Notes under the pieces: generated by a model
What the model saw: only the letters and a program-made list of their open reading frames with translations
The model's database searches: none
What the model was told of the DNA's origin: nothing
Part shown: positions 1 to 6,286 of the stretch, piece by piece
How positions within the stretch are numbered: the stretch's first letter is position 1
How the letters are laid out: the number at the start of each line of letters is the position of its first letter
Assembly (NCBI GenBank): GCA_035315125.1
Contig: DATFYI010000006.1
Coordinates: 1 to 12,603, forward strand
DNA: 12,603 bases
Direction: 5' to 3'
DNA from: DATFYI01 sp035315125
GTDB lineage: Bacteria > Chloroflexota > Anaerolineae > Anaerolineales > Anaerolineaceae
Made by a program: the position numbers and the translations under genes

Positions 1-178
1 CGCCGCCAACGGCGGAAAGCTGCTCGAGGATAGTTATATTTTCCCCGGGCATCTTGGCATCATCTGCAAGAAAAGCCGCAGCAGCGAGACCGGCAATGCC
101 ACCACCCACAATATAGGCCTTTCGGCGCTCAATCCCTTCAGGCCTGGGAGCATGATACAGAGTTTGATAAGTATACAT
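1..178 (-). CDS. ohyA: Oleate hydratase, N-terminal fragment (gene runs off the left edge)
   Basis: Only the first 59 codons are in the window. The product is an FAD-dependent hydratase of the oleate hydratase (myosin-cross-reactive antigen) family, which adds water to the cis-9 double bond of oleic and related fatty acids to give 10-hydroxy acids. The visible part starts MYTYQTLYHAPRPEG, then a nucleotide-binding strand and turn AYIVGGGIAGLAAAAFLADD (GxGxxG at residues 25-30), then the second strand with Glu52 (ITILEQL) and a Val-Gly-Gly. The fatty-acid-hydratase-style lead-in, the 'DAKMPGENI' insert between the first helix and the second strand, and the ILE ending match this family better than generic flavin oxidoreductases. 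The ATG at 178 is preceded by AAAGGA at a good distance. The gene diverges from a TetR gene and shares its control region, so regulation by fatty acid or acyl-CoA through that TetR is likely but inferred. Confidence 0.85.
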   Translation of the reverse strand, partial: MYTYQTLYHAPRPEGIERRKAYIVGGGIAGLAAAAFLADDAKMPGENITILEQLSAVGG

Positions 179-208
179 TTTTTCCTTTCATCCTTTTTTA
201 TAGTGATA

Positions 209-226
209 ATGACACTTAATTGACAT
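209..226. promoter_or_regulatory. Operator-like palindrome, copy 1
   Basis: ATGACACTTAATTGACAT is an 18-bp imperfect palindrome (7 of 9 base pairs symmetric, centre between 217 and 218). Including the base before it, 19 positions recur with one difference at 286-304. It covers the -35 box of the plus promoter and the early leader of the oleate hydratase gene. A likely binding site for the TetR protein encoded at 339. Confidence 0.7.
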
Positions 227-248
227 TTGTTCAATAACAGAGTATAAT
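220..248 (+). promoter_or_regulatory. Consensus sigma-70 promoter for the TetR gene at 339
   Basis: TTGACA (220-225), a 17-nt spacer and TATAAT (243-248): a perfect match to the sigma-70 consensus. The start of transcription would be near 255, giving a leader of about 84 nt. The -35 box lies inside the left operator-like palindrome (209-226). The -10 box overlaps the -10 of the opposing promoter. Confidence 0.8.
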
Positions 249-269
249 AACTGCAAGTCGACCTGTCAA
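241..269 (-). promoter_or_regulatory. Sigma-70 promoter for the oleate hydratase gene
   Basis: Read on the minus strand: TTGACA (264-269), a 17-nt spacer, TATACT (241-246). It faces the plus-strand promoter, and the two -10 boxes share bases 243-246. Two polymerases could therefore hardly occupy the region together. Transcription would start near 234, so the palindrome at 209-226 lies in the early transcribed leader. Confidence 0.8.
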
Positions 270-286
270 CGCACAAAACGCGATGA

Positions 287-304
287 ATGCCACTTAATTG
301 ACAT
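287..304. promoter_or_regulatory. Operator-like palindrome, copy 2
   Basis: ATGCCACTTAATTGACAT, the second copy, 78 bp to the right of the first and in the same orientation. It lies in the untranslated leader of the TetR gene, upstream of its ribosome binding site. That position suits autoregulation by roadblock. The spacing is about 7.5 helical turns. Confidence 0.7.
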
Positions 305-338
305 CTACATATTAAATGTTTCCGAAAAGGAGAGCGCA

Positions 339-902
339 GTGGAGCAAAAAACGGACCTGAGAATCATTAAAACCCATATGGCACTCACCGACGCTTTTTG
401 GCAAATGCTGGGCGAAAAAAAGTTCGAGGCTATCACCGTCAATGAACTGTGCGATCGAGCGATGGTTCGGAGGGCCACCTTCTACAAGCATTTCGCGGAC
501 AAATATGAATTTTTTGCTTTTGTGGTTCGGGCAAAACAAACGCAGTTTTACGCTCAAATTCGACAACCCACGGACAATGTGCGTTCGCGGTCTTTTTATA
601 TTGACATTATCAAGCAAGCCCTGGATTTTCTGAGTTCGAATGAAAAACTGGTGCAAACAATTCTCGATAGCAATATGTTTCCAACCATTATGGACATTCT
701 ATCCAGGCAAATCACATTGGATATTACACAGAAATTAAAGGAAGATGCTGAAAATGGAGTTGCCCTCCCGGCATCACCGCAGACCATGGCTCATTTCTTT
801 ACTGGGGCGATTCTATTCACCGTTAAATGGTGGGTTTCGCAAAAGAATATTTCAGAAGCCAGGCTAATGGAAGAACTCACGTCATTAATAAAGACTTTTT
901 GA
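339..902 (+). CDS. TetR/AcrR-family transcriptional regulator (probable oleate hydratase regulator)
   Basis: A 187-residue regulator, normal length for the family. Residues 8-55 form the three-helix DNA-binding domain: the HTH is ITVNELCDRAMVRRATFYKHF (about 32-52), ending in the family-typical TFYKHF followed by DKYE. The C-terminal ligand domain ends in a hydrophobic FFTGAILFTVKWW stretch, resembling the TetR_C_7/DhaS subgroup. The start is GTG at 339, chosen because AAGGAG lies 7 nt upstream; no ATG fits as well. The gene diverges from oleate hydratase and shares two operator-like palindromes with it, so it probably represses both itself and that gene. The ligand is unknown; a fatty acid or acyl-CoA is the natural guess from the neighbour. 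Confidence 0.88.
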   Translation: MEQKTDLRIIKTHMALTDAFWQMLGEKKFEAITVNELCDRAMVRRATFYKHFADKYEFFAFVVRAKQTQFYAQIRQPTDNVRSRSFYIDIIKQALDFLSSNEKLVQTILDSNMFPTIMDILSRQITLDITQKLKEDAENGVALPASPQTMAHFFTGAILFTVKWWVSQKNISEARLMEELTSLIKTF

Positions 903-931
903 TTGATCATACGTGGACGGGCGTAAAGCCC

Positions 932-2209
932 TCATCCCAACTCTTGGGGTTTCATTGCATGCAGTCTGGTTATAATCAAACCCAGTGAATAATTAGAAAT
1001 GGTCTTCAAAGTAATCGGCTGTTTGTTCCTGGGATCGAGTAGGAGAGCTGCGAATATCACCGCAAGCGGCAGGATGGACGGAAAATCACGCCTGACCGGG
1101 GTCATCCCTTCCTGGCTGTCTTGATAAATGCCTTTTTTGAATGCCACCTGCACGATTTCTTTGAGCACATCCAGCCGTGAGTCACGATGACCGGCCGCTC
1201 CCAGAATGCTCTGAATGGTGCTGTGGCTTTTCAGCGAGGTTTGTGAAGACGGTGTCGAGGAAATCTCCTTCCCCAAAGAAAGCTGGACTTGCATATCGGC
1301 CAGGTTGATCCCGTTGACAACCGCGTTCATGGGTTCGGTGATGCGCGGGTTGGCATCGATATAGGTCGGTTGCCCGGTTTGCTTATCCCAAAAATAATCG
1401 ATCGATAGGCTCCCATGCCAATCCAGGTAATGCCCGATCTTCTCGAAATCCTGCCGGACGACGGGACGATTCACTCCAACCTTGACAGCAGCCCCGCCCT
1501 GTGCGCCTTCCAGTAAACGCCGGGTGCAGTGAAAGGCAAGCAGGCGCCCATGATCGAAGATGGCGTGCGACTGTTCGAAATCCCCGCCCGCGGCGGCTTG
1601 GATCAGGAATTCGGTACGGCCATCCAATATTTCTCCTTCGTCAAGCTTTCCTTTTAAGTCTGCCAGGTCCTCCATCTGCTCGACACGCCACACCCCGATA
1701 CTGGCAGTTCCATACGAGGTTTTAATGTAGAACGGCATCGAAAAGGAATGTGCAATCCGTTCGATCTCAGGCCAGGTACACGCGGTTCGGGTAGTCGGAT
1801 GCGGCAGTTGGATTTCATCGAGCAGTTGCATGAACGCCGATTTGGTCTGCAGGCGGTTGAAGGCCGAAAAATCGGCGACCGCTATTCCCACCAGGGGAGT
1901 AAGAAGCTCCTTGGCCCAGGCAAACAAATAGGCCTGCTCGTTCGCCGGGAATAGGACATCGTAATTGTTTTGTTTGAGCAAATGGATGACGCAATTCAAA
2001 TAGCCGATCGGGTCCTGTCCGGAGACAGGACAGCGATACACTTTATGGATATAGCGTGAAAAACGTCCCAGACAGGTTGGGTTCGGATCGGCTATATCCA
2101 GGATGTACCCCAACGGTCCCAAGGCCGAAATCATTTCACGGACGTTGGTGCTCGATCCTTCAGAAAGAAGGACGCGGATTTTCGAATTTGTATTTTTGGT
2201 CTCGGTCAT
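932..2209 (-). CDS. ATP-grasp domain protein (carboxylate-amine ligase-like)
   Basis: A 425-residue ATP-grasp protein. These enzymes activate a carboxylate as an acyl-phosphate and couple it to an amine or other nucleophile; the substrate here cannot be told. Residues 11-45 (IRVLLSEGSSTNVREM and on to DPNP) look like the N-terminal pre-ATP-grasp Rossmann half. Residues 157-176 (MPFYIKTSYGTASIGVWRV) carry the ATP-binding Lys and glycine-rich lid, and SIDYFWDKQTGQPTYIDANPRI (269-290) gives the Mg-binding Asp/Glu and Asn-Pro-Arg. About 130 C-terminal residues look family-specific. The ATG at 2209 has no good ribosome binding site (A-rich only), so initiation may be weak or depend on the upstream gene. 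It follows the TetR gene by 70 bp on the same strand, probably as an operon. The closest annotations would be 'ATP-grasp domain-containing protein' or CarB-like; the specific role is not recognised. Confidence 0.8.
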   Translation of the reverse strand: MTETKNTNSKIRVLLSEGSSTNVREMISALGPLGYILDIADPNPTCLGRFSRYIHKVYRCPVSGQDPIGYLNCVIHLLKQNNYDVLFPANEQAYLFAWAKELLTPLVGIAVADFSAFNRLQTKSAFMQLLDEIQLPHPTTRTACTWPEIERIAHSFSMPFYIKTSYGTASIGVWRVEQMEDLADLKGKLDEGEILDGRTEFLIQAAAGGDFEQSHAIFDHGRLLAFHCTRRLLEGAQGGAAVKVGVNRPVVRQDFEKIGHYLDWHGSLSIDYFWDKQTGQPTYIDANPRITEPMNAVVNGINLADMQVQLSLGKEISSTPSSQTSLKSHSTIQSILGAAGHRDSRLDVLKEIVQVAFKKGIYQDSQEGMTPVRRDFPSILPLAVIFAALLLDPRNKQPITLKTISNYSLGLIITRLHAMKPQELG

Positions 2210-2279
2210 ATTTTTTTCGATGCGAAACTGCGTGACTATGAAAATGACGGTGGCAGAGAGAAATTTCCAAACTCAAAGT

Positions 2280-2882
2280 TCAGAGATATAGTTGGGAGAA
2301 AGTATCATGGAAAATATTCCTGACACGATCGGGATCGATTCCCCAACCCTGGACCAGACTGTGCAGCATCAAACCGTCCGAGAAGGCCATGATCGCATCG
2401 GCAGCATTGGACAAATTCAAATTCGGTTCGATTTCGCCGGAGCGTTGCCCTTCCTGTAGAAGGCCGTATAGCAGTTGGTGGAATTGTTGGCGCGAATCAG
2501 TTTTGATGGCCTCCAGCCTGGAGATATGCTCGCTTTCCAGGAACCCTTCAATCCAAAGCCGGATGAAAACGCGGTCATCCTGGCTCACCAACCCACACAG
2601 GCGATCGAGGGTTTTTTCGAACTTGACCGTGATTGGATCATCCATCTGGTAGGCTGTCGAGAGAATCGTGAAACGTTGTTCGTAGATCGATTCCAGCACC
2701 GAGACGAACAAATCTTCTTTGCTCTTAAAGTAGATGTAGATAGCGCCTTTGCTCAGTTTAAGCGCCTGACCGATCTGGTCAATCGTGGTCTGCCGGTATC
2801 CATACTCAGCGAAAACCTGAGCTGCGCCAGCGATGATCCGTTTTTCCTGTGCTTGTTCGTATTGGGGTGAGATATGCGGCAA
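2280..2882 (-). CDS. TetR/AcrR-family transcriptional regulator (autoregulated, upstream of ATP-grasp gene)
   Basis: A 200-residue TetR protein. The HTH is TTIDQIGQALKLSKGAIYIYFKSKEDLF (about 32-59), a textbook TetR signature, after an AAQVFAEYGY helix. The helical C-terminal domain (60-200) should bind an unknown ligand. The start is a TTG at 2882, supported by AAGGAG 7 nt upstream and no better ATG in frame. A consensus promoter (2930-2957) and a 41-bp palindrome lie directly upstream, so it very likely represses itself and the ATP-grasp gene that follows. The palindrome core ACCGACCAGTCG (minus strand) is like sites used by AcrR-type repressors. Confidence 0.9.
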   Translation of the reverse strand: MPHISPQYEQAQEKRIIAGAAQVFAEYGYRQTTIDQIGQALKLSKGAIYIYFKSKEDLFVSVLESIYEQRFTILSTAYQMDDPITVKFEKTLDRLCGLVSQDDRVFIRLWIEGFLESEHISRLEAIKTDSRQQFHQLLYGLLQEGQRSGEIEPNLNLSNAADAIMAFSDGLMLHSLVQGWGIDPDRVRNIFHDTFSQLYL

Positions 2883-2894
2883 AGTGGTTCTCCT

Positions 2895-2935
2895 TATAAT
2901 ATAAAAAAACGACTGGTCGGTTTTTTTATATTATA
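2895..2935. promoter_or_regulatory. 41-bp palindrome, probable TetR operator
   Basis: Arms of 16 bp pair perfectly: 2895-2910 with 2920-2935 (TATAATAT, seven A, C against G, seven T, ATATTATA). The centre holds CGAC-TG-GTCG (2910-2919), offset by one base. The right arm contains the -10 box of the TetR promoter, and the centre spans its expected start point (about 2923). This is an ideal repressor position. As RNA it would also fold into an A/U-rich hairpin. Confidence 0.75.
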
Positions 2936-2957
2936 CCTCCTCCTCTGTGACTGTCAA
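2930..2957 (-). promoter_or_regulatory. Sigma-70 promoter of the TetR/ATP-grasp operon
   Basis: On the minus strand: TTGACA (2952-2957), a 16-nt spacer, TATAAT (2930-2935). Both boxes are perfect. The -10 lies within the right arm of the palindrome at 2895-2935. Transcription would start near 2923, about 40 nt before the TTG start codon. Confidence 0.8.
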
Positions 2958-3006
2958 GCTATTTTGAGGAGACCAGATATAAGCCTCAGAAGGTACCGGG
3001 CGGCCT

Positions 3007-3492
3007 TTATTTTCCCGTTCTTATTTTCTGCTCTATCAAAGCCACAATCTTTTTACTGTCTTTTGATTTCGCCAGATCAAGTGCTGTCTGGCCATCCTTT
3101 GACTTGATTTCCGGGTTTGCCCCCGCTTCAATAATTACCTGCGCCGTTTCGATGTTATTCTGCCAGATCGCATCATGTAATGCCGTATATCCATTATACG
3201 GCCCTTGTTTATCAATGTCGATTTTATACGCAATCAATACCTTCGCTGCGTCAGTTCTGCCGGCATACGCTGCTGCATGTAACGCCGTCGCTTGCATCCC
3301 TGGATCAACTGCGGTAATATCTGCGCCCGCTTCAAGCAGTTTTTCGACGATCTCCGTATAGCCTTTGTAAGCCGCTATCACCAAAGGTGCATCCTGGTTA
3401 GCATCCAACTCGTTTACATCGACACCTTTTTGTAGCAGGTTTTGTACCGCAAGGATATCGTTGTGATTAATTGCCATCATCAGCGCAGTCAT
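3007..3492 (-). CDS. Ankyrin-repeat protein
   Basis: A 161-residue protein made almost wholly of ankyrin repeats, which serve as protein-binding surfaces. The repeats are at about 1-28 (TALMMAINHNDILAVQNLLQ), 33-64 (APLVIAAYKGYTEIVEKLLE, AGADI), 67-98 (ATALHAAAYAGRTDAAKVLI), 101-133 (GYTALHDAIWQNNIETAQVI, AGANPE) and a shorter capping repeat 134-155 (GQTALDLAKSKDSKKIVALI). No signal peptide or membrane segment is seen, so it should be cytoplasmic. The frame stays open upstream to 3654, but the ATG at 3492 has AGGAG 7 nt before it and begins exactly at the first repeat, so it is preferred. It follows the CPBP protease gene by 97 bp on the same strand. The partner protein is unknown. Confidence 0.87.
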   Translation of the reverse strand: MTALMMAINHNDILAVQNLLQKGVDVNELDANQDAPLVIAAYKGYTEIVEKLLEAGADITAVDPGMQATALHAAAYAGRTDAAKVLIAYKIDIDKQGPYNGYTALHDAIWQNNIETAQVIIEAGANPEIKSKDGQTALDLAKSKDSKKIVALIEQKIRTGK

Positions 3493-3589
3493 TTCAATTC
3501 TCCTGACTTGGTAAATCGCATAGAATCCCACTTGTCGGGTGCACGCTGTGTTAGGTTGTGGTTTACGCCATTGCGAATTAATCTTTTTT

Positions 3590-4405
3590 TCACGCGATAG
3601 TTTGCTTTTCCTGCTCAGACAAATTCGCTGGTTTGTAGATAAAAATAAGTACAATAGCCCAAACCATGACCAGGATACTCAAGATTACAGCCTCCAAGCC
3701 TGCTCCTGCCTTCGATGATGTAATATAGTTGAATGTACCATGCCAAAGTACAACCACCAAAAGGCACCCTTTCGTACTGTTATAAAGCCAGGTGAACACT
3801 ATCGCAGCGCAGAGCAAACTGAAAAACCATCCAATGGCAATATTTGGGTCAAACACGTAGAAAAAAAGTGGTAAATGCCATAGTGCCCAAAGCAGGCCTA
3901 ATACTACCGTCGCGGATAAGGCATTCATTTTTTGCTGTAATCTAGGCAGGGCATATCCGCGCCAACCAGTCTCTTCACCAATGCCAGATGTAAGAATCCA
4001 AAGAAAAAGAGCCCCAATACCTAAATTGGGAAGAAAACTAACCTCTCCCAAAAGGCTAAAGTCTGCCCATGTTCCTTGAATAAACCGCTGGATAATCACA
4101 ATTATTAAGTAGCCCACCACTGGAGAAAAAGCGACAATCCACCACATAGGGCGCATATGCCAGTCAGTCAATCGATTGAAAATATCTCTAAGGCCGGATT
4201 TCCCTTTGGTAAATCCTGTCATGATCAATGCTGCCAACATCGGTCCATAAGCATATAAATATTGTAAATAAAAAGGAAGATGCCAATTTAGTTTCCCTTG
4301 AGCGATCAACGCCAATGGGATGCCAATGGCCCACGATATAGCATACGCTAAAAGAAAGTATCCCAACAGCGAATGTTTTTGGAACCACGACAGTTTTGTA
4401 TTCAT
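3590..4405 (-). CDS. CPBP-family (CAAX/Abi) intramembrane metalloprotease
   Basis: A 271-residue polytopic membrane protein of the CPBP family (type II CAAX prenyl endopeptidase-like; bacterial members are linked to bacteriocin immunity or have unknown roles). Catalytic motifs are all present: EETGWRG with Glu144, Glu145 and Arg149; WHLPL with His177; and WHGTFN with His222 and Asn226. Hydrophobic helices appear at about 12-35, 47-63, 87-107, 127-140, 162-183, 192-208, 214-228 and 236-257. The start is ATG 4405, which has GGAG upstream and leads straight into the first membrane segment. A longer reading from a TTG at 4462 has no ribosome binding site. No bacteriocin-like gene is visible next to it, so the substrate is unknown. 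Confidence 0.85.
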   Translation of the reverse strand: MNTKLSWFQKHSLLGYFLLAYAISWAIGIPLALIAQGKLNWHLPFYLQYLYAYGPMLAALIMTGFTKGKSGLRDIFNRLTDWHMRPMWWIVAFSPVVGYLIIVIIQRFIQGTWADFSLLGEVSFLPNLGIGALFLWILTSGIGEETGWRGYALPRLQQKMNALSATVVLGLLWALWHLPLFFYVFDPNIAIGWFFSLLCAAIVFTWLYNSTKGCLLVVVLWHGTFNYITSSKAGAGLEAVILSILVMVWAIVLIFIYKPANLSEQEKQTIA

Positions 4406-4494
4406 CACCTGACTCTCCGTTGTGTTATGGATTAGCCACCCAATGGCAGGCGTTACCGGCAAGGGTGTGATTTGGCGGATAAAACTACCAGCAG

Positions 4495-4518
4495 GGTGTG
4501 TTCGCTTTTGAACGCACC
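4495..4518. repeat. Inverted repeat (hairpin) upstream of the CPBP gene
   Basis: GGTGTGTTC (4495-4503) pairs with GAACGCACC (4510-4518) with one T·G position and a 6-nt loop. On the plus strand it is followed by ATTTTTA, so it looks like a weak terminator in that direction, but no plus-strand gene precedes it. A protein-binding site or a recombination relic are other options. Confidence 0.45.
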
Positions 4519-4713
4519 ATTTTTATCTCCATAGCACCATTCATTTTACAATGATTCCTGAAACAAGTTTCATAAGCAGGATGCCAAATCCTATCATTTT
4601 CCTGTGTAGATTCATATCTCACGATGATTAACTTGACAATCGGGAATTCCCAGGCCGGCATGGTGCCGCCGGAACATTTACAATATTGTTGCCTGACTCT
4701 TAACTCTGATTAA

Positions 4714-4747
4714 TAAAAAAAGCGTCCTCCATTTCTGGAGAGCGCTT
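4714..4747 (-). terminator. Rho-independent terminator of the alpha/beta hydrolase gene
   Basis: Arms 4720-4730 and 4737-4747 pair (AAGCG/CGCTT and CTCC/GGAG, with one wobble and one mismatch between) around a 6-nt loop. On the minus strand the stem runs into a U-tract (A-run 4714-4721). It lies about 140 nt past the hydrolase stop codon. Confidence 0.8.
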
Positions 4748-4888
4748 CATTTTCCCACTCCCTTCTTTTTATCTTAAAACCGGCCTGAATTTATACTGAT
4801 AACTTTGATTTAACAAATTCCTGCTAATCATCTTGGTATAAACTTTTTGGCAAACACCCCCGGTTTCATTATCTGGGGTTAGGGAACC

Positions 4889-6130
4889 TTAGACTCGCAG
4901 CCGTACATCCCCCGGATCATGCTCAAAAACACGGTCTAGCCAGTCAAAGATCACCATGTGTGCCAGGCGTAGGTTATTCAGCTGGCAGTGACAGTCTGCG
5001 CCTTCTTCGGCCGTGAAATCACGCAGCGTGACAGGAACTCCTCGATCTACCAGGTTTTGGGCAACTACCTGAGCCTGTCGTTGAAGCTCAGCGGCCTCTC
5101 CCTCACTCACCAGGATCAGCGACGGGCACTGGATGCCTGTATAATCCACCACCTTGCCCTGATTCAGTACAGCATCGGTCGCGCTTTTGAAATCCGGCAT
5201 GCCGAACTGCCAGGCGTATTTGTCGAGATTGATCGCGGCGCTCTCATTGACCGAACTGGCCAGCCGCATAGCCGTATTGACGGCCCATCCCGGCGCTTGC
5301 ATTGCGGCTCCCACTTCGCGTTTAAACACAAGACCAATATCGTAAATTGGGGTGGCTGCGATCCAGGCCTTGATGCGCTTTTCTACAGCAACCGCCTGGG
5401 CAGTGAAATATCCCCCACCACTCACGCCATAGATGGCGATCTTTTCTGATTTGGCAGCCGCATGCATCTCCAACCAATCCAGCGCAGCCTGGATGGGCGC
5501 CGCCATATCGACCTGGATAGGCAGGCCACGGGCGGGCATCAATCCCTGACCGGGTAGATCGACCATCAAGACGTTATAACCGCGCTTCCAACCTGGATAA
5601 CCCGCAAAGTAAAACAAATCCTCGCGGAAGGTATCCCCGCCGCCAATCATGACAACCACCGGTCGGGCCTGATCATCCTGCTCAAGATAGTAGCCGGCCA
5701 GAGATTTTCCCGCATAAGGGACTTCGATCGGGCACATCGGCACACCCAGCAGCTTGACCCCTTCCTGGAAAACGCGTTCCATTTCATGCACCCAATCCAT
5801 AAATTCCGATGATTTTGGACTGGTGTACTGAACAGCTGCGCGGTAAGCGTAAGCCGCGCCAAGGTAGGCCTGCCCTGCCGCGACTTGCTGTTCATTCGCC
5901 AGTAGGATTTTCGCCTGCCCTTTCAGGAGGCCGGCCTGGCTGCTTAACCCCTCACGCCAGCCTCTGGGATCTCCATCCTTGACATCGTGCAGTGCATAGA
6001 AAATTTGTGACGGTGCCATTCCAATAATCTGGCTCACGCCTACAGCCCAGTTGAACGTAAAATCCATATCGCTATTTTTAAAGCGAGTGTTATATTTCTG
6101 GCGTTTTATGATGACTTCGTTTTCTTTCAT
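4889..6130 (-). CDS. Alpha/beta hydrolase with helical N-terminal domain
   Basis: A 413-residue alpha/beta hydrolase of the two-domain type found in FrsA/DUF1100 relatives and 2,6-dihydropseudooxynicotine hydrolase. Residues 1-130 are mostly helical and probably form a cap. The hydrolase core starts near 133 (CPIEVPYAGKSLAGYYL). It has an oxyanion turn VVVMIGGGDTFRED (158-171), the DLPGQG turn (191-196), the nucleophile elbow YGVSGGG with Ser237, and His381 in GADCHCQ as the likely catalytic base. The acid is less clear: LVSEGEAAE (341-348) puts Glu343 or Glu345 where Asp is common. The ATG at 6130 has AGAGG upstream. It diverges from a TetR gene that probably controls it. Substrate unknown: an esterase, or a C-C bond hydrolase acting on a diketone or aromatic ring-cleavage product. 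Confidence 0.82.
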   Translation of the reverse strand: MKENEVIIKRQKYNTRFKNSDMDFTFNWAVGVSQIIGMAPSQIFYALHDVKDGDPRGWREGLSSQAGLLKGQAKILLANEQQVAAGQAYLGAAYAYRAAVQYTSPKSSEFMDWVHEMERVFQEGVKLLGVPMCPIEVPYAGKSLAGYYLEQDDQARPVVVMIGGGDTFREDLFYFAGYPGWKRGYNVLMVDLPGQGLMPARGLPIQVDMAAPIQAALDWLEMHAAAKSEKIAIYGVSGGGYFTAQAVAVEKRIKAWIAATPIYDIGLVFKREVGAAMQAPGWAVNTAMRLASSVNESAAINLDKYAWQFGMPDFKSATDAVLNQGKVVDYTGIQCPSLILVSEGEAAELQRQAQVVAQNLVDRGVPVTLRDFTAEEGADCHCQLNNLRLAHMVIFDWLDRVFEHDPGDVRLRV

Positions 6131-6158
6131 GGTTAGCCTCTGTTCTTCGTATTTACCC

Positions 6159-6174
6159 TATGTTTATCAACATA
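6159..6174. promoter_or_regulatory. Operator-like palindrome, hydrolase side
   Basis: TATGTT-TATC-AACATA: two 6-bp arms around 4 bases, in the leader of the hydrolase gene, between its promoter and start codon. Shares TGTT/AACA half-sites with the palindrome at 6257-6272, though the spacing differs. Probable site for the divergent TetR. Confidence 0.5.
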
Positions 6175-6177
6175 ACG

Positions 6178-6206
6178 TTGACTAAAGAACACGTTGTTGG
6201 TATACT
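6178..6206 (+). promoter_or_regulatory. Sigma-70 promoter of the TetR gene at 6287
   Basis: TTGACT (6178-6183), a 17-nt spacer and TATACT (6201-6206). Transcription would start near 6213, inside the opposing promoter. Confidence 0.75.
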
Positions 6207-6210
6207 GAAA

Positions 6211-6238
6211 ATTATAGATAAAATGAAAACCATGTCAA
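6211..6238 (-). promoter_or_regulatory. Sigma-70 promoter of the alpha/beta hydrolase gene
   Basis: On the minus strand: TTGACA (6233-6238), a 16-nt spacer and TATAAT (6211-6216), both perfect. It faces the plus-strand promoter, with only 4 bp between the -10 boxes, so the two promoters exclude each other sterically. Confidence 0.78.
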
Positions 6239-6256
6239 TCATGAACTTCAATGGAA

Positions 6257-6272
6257 TGTTGAATAATCAACA
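6257..6272. promoter_or_regulatory. Operator-like palindrome, TetR side
   Basis: TGTTGA-ATAA-TCAACA, two perfect 6-bp arms around 4 bases. It lies in the leader of the TetR gene and touches its ribosome binding site (AGGTG, 6272-6276), a position suited to autorepression. Confidence 0.6.
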
Positions 6273-6286
6273 GGTGTTGAAAATCT

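Larger units (their letters stand above)
4406..4888. other. 483-bp stretch without a recognised gene
   Basis: No convincing coding region lies between the CPBP start and the end of the alpha/beta hydrolase gene. It holds an inverted repeat at 4495-4518, a perfect palindrome TGAAACAAGTTTCA (4559-4572), a GGGAATTCCC palindrome near 4642 followed by a GC-rich hairpin (CCGGC/GCCGG), an ACAATATTGT palindrome near 4680, and the terminator at 4714-4747. The promoter of the CPBP gene should be here. A possible minus-strand match (TTGTCA, 17 nt, TATGAA) lies more than 200 bp upstream of it and is weak. Confidence 0.6.

Noticed and set aside
919..931. GGGC-GTAAA-GCCC hairpin between the first TetR and the ATP-grasp gene as a terminator
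   Set aside because: Only a 4-bp stem and no U-tract on either strand.
3493..3654. Longer start for the ankyrin protein (215 residues from 3654)
   Set aside because: The extra residues are of low quality and overlap the protease gene end, while ATG 3492 has a proper ribosome binding site and starts at the first repeat.
3007..4405. A complete integron cassette array
   Set aside because: Only an attC-like half site is visible, with no integrase and no paired R'/L' boxes. Kept only as a speculative finding.
4406..4462. Longer start (TTG 4462) for the CPBP protease
   Set aside because: No ribosome binding site, and the added residues precede the first membrane helix without any family resemblance.
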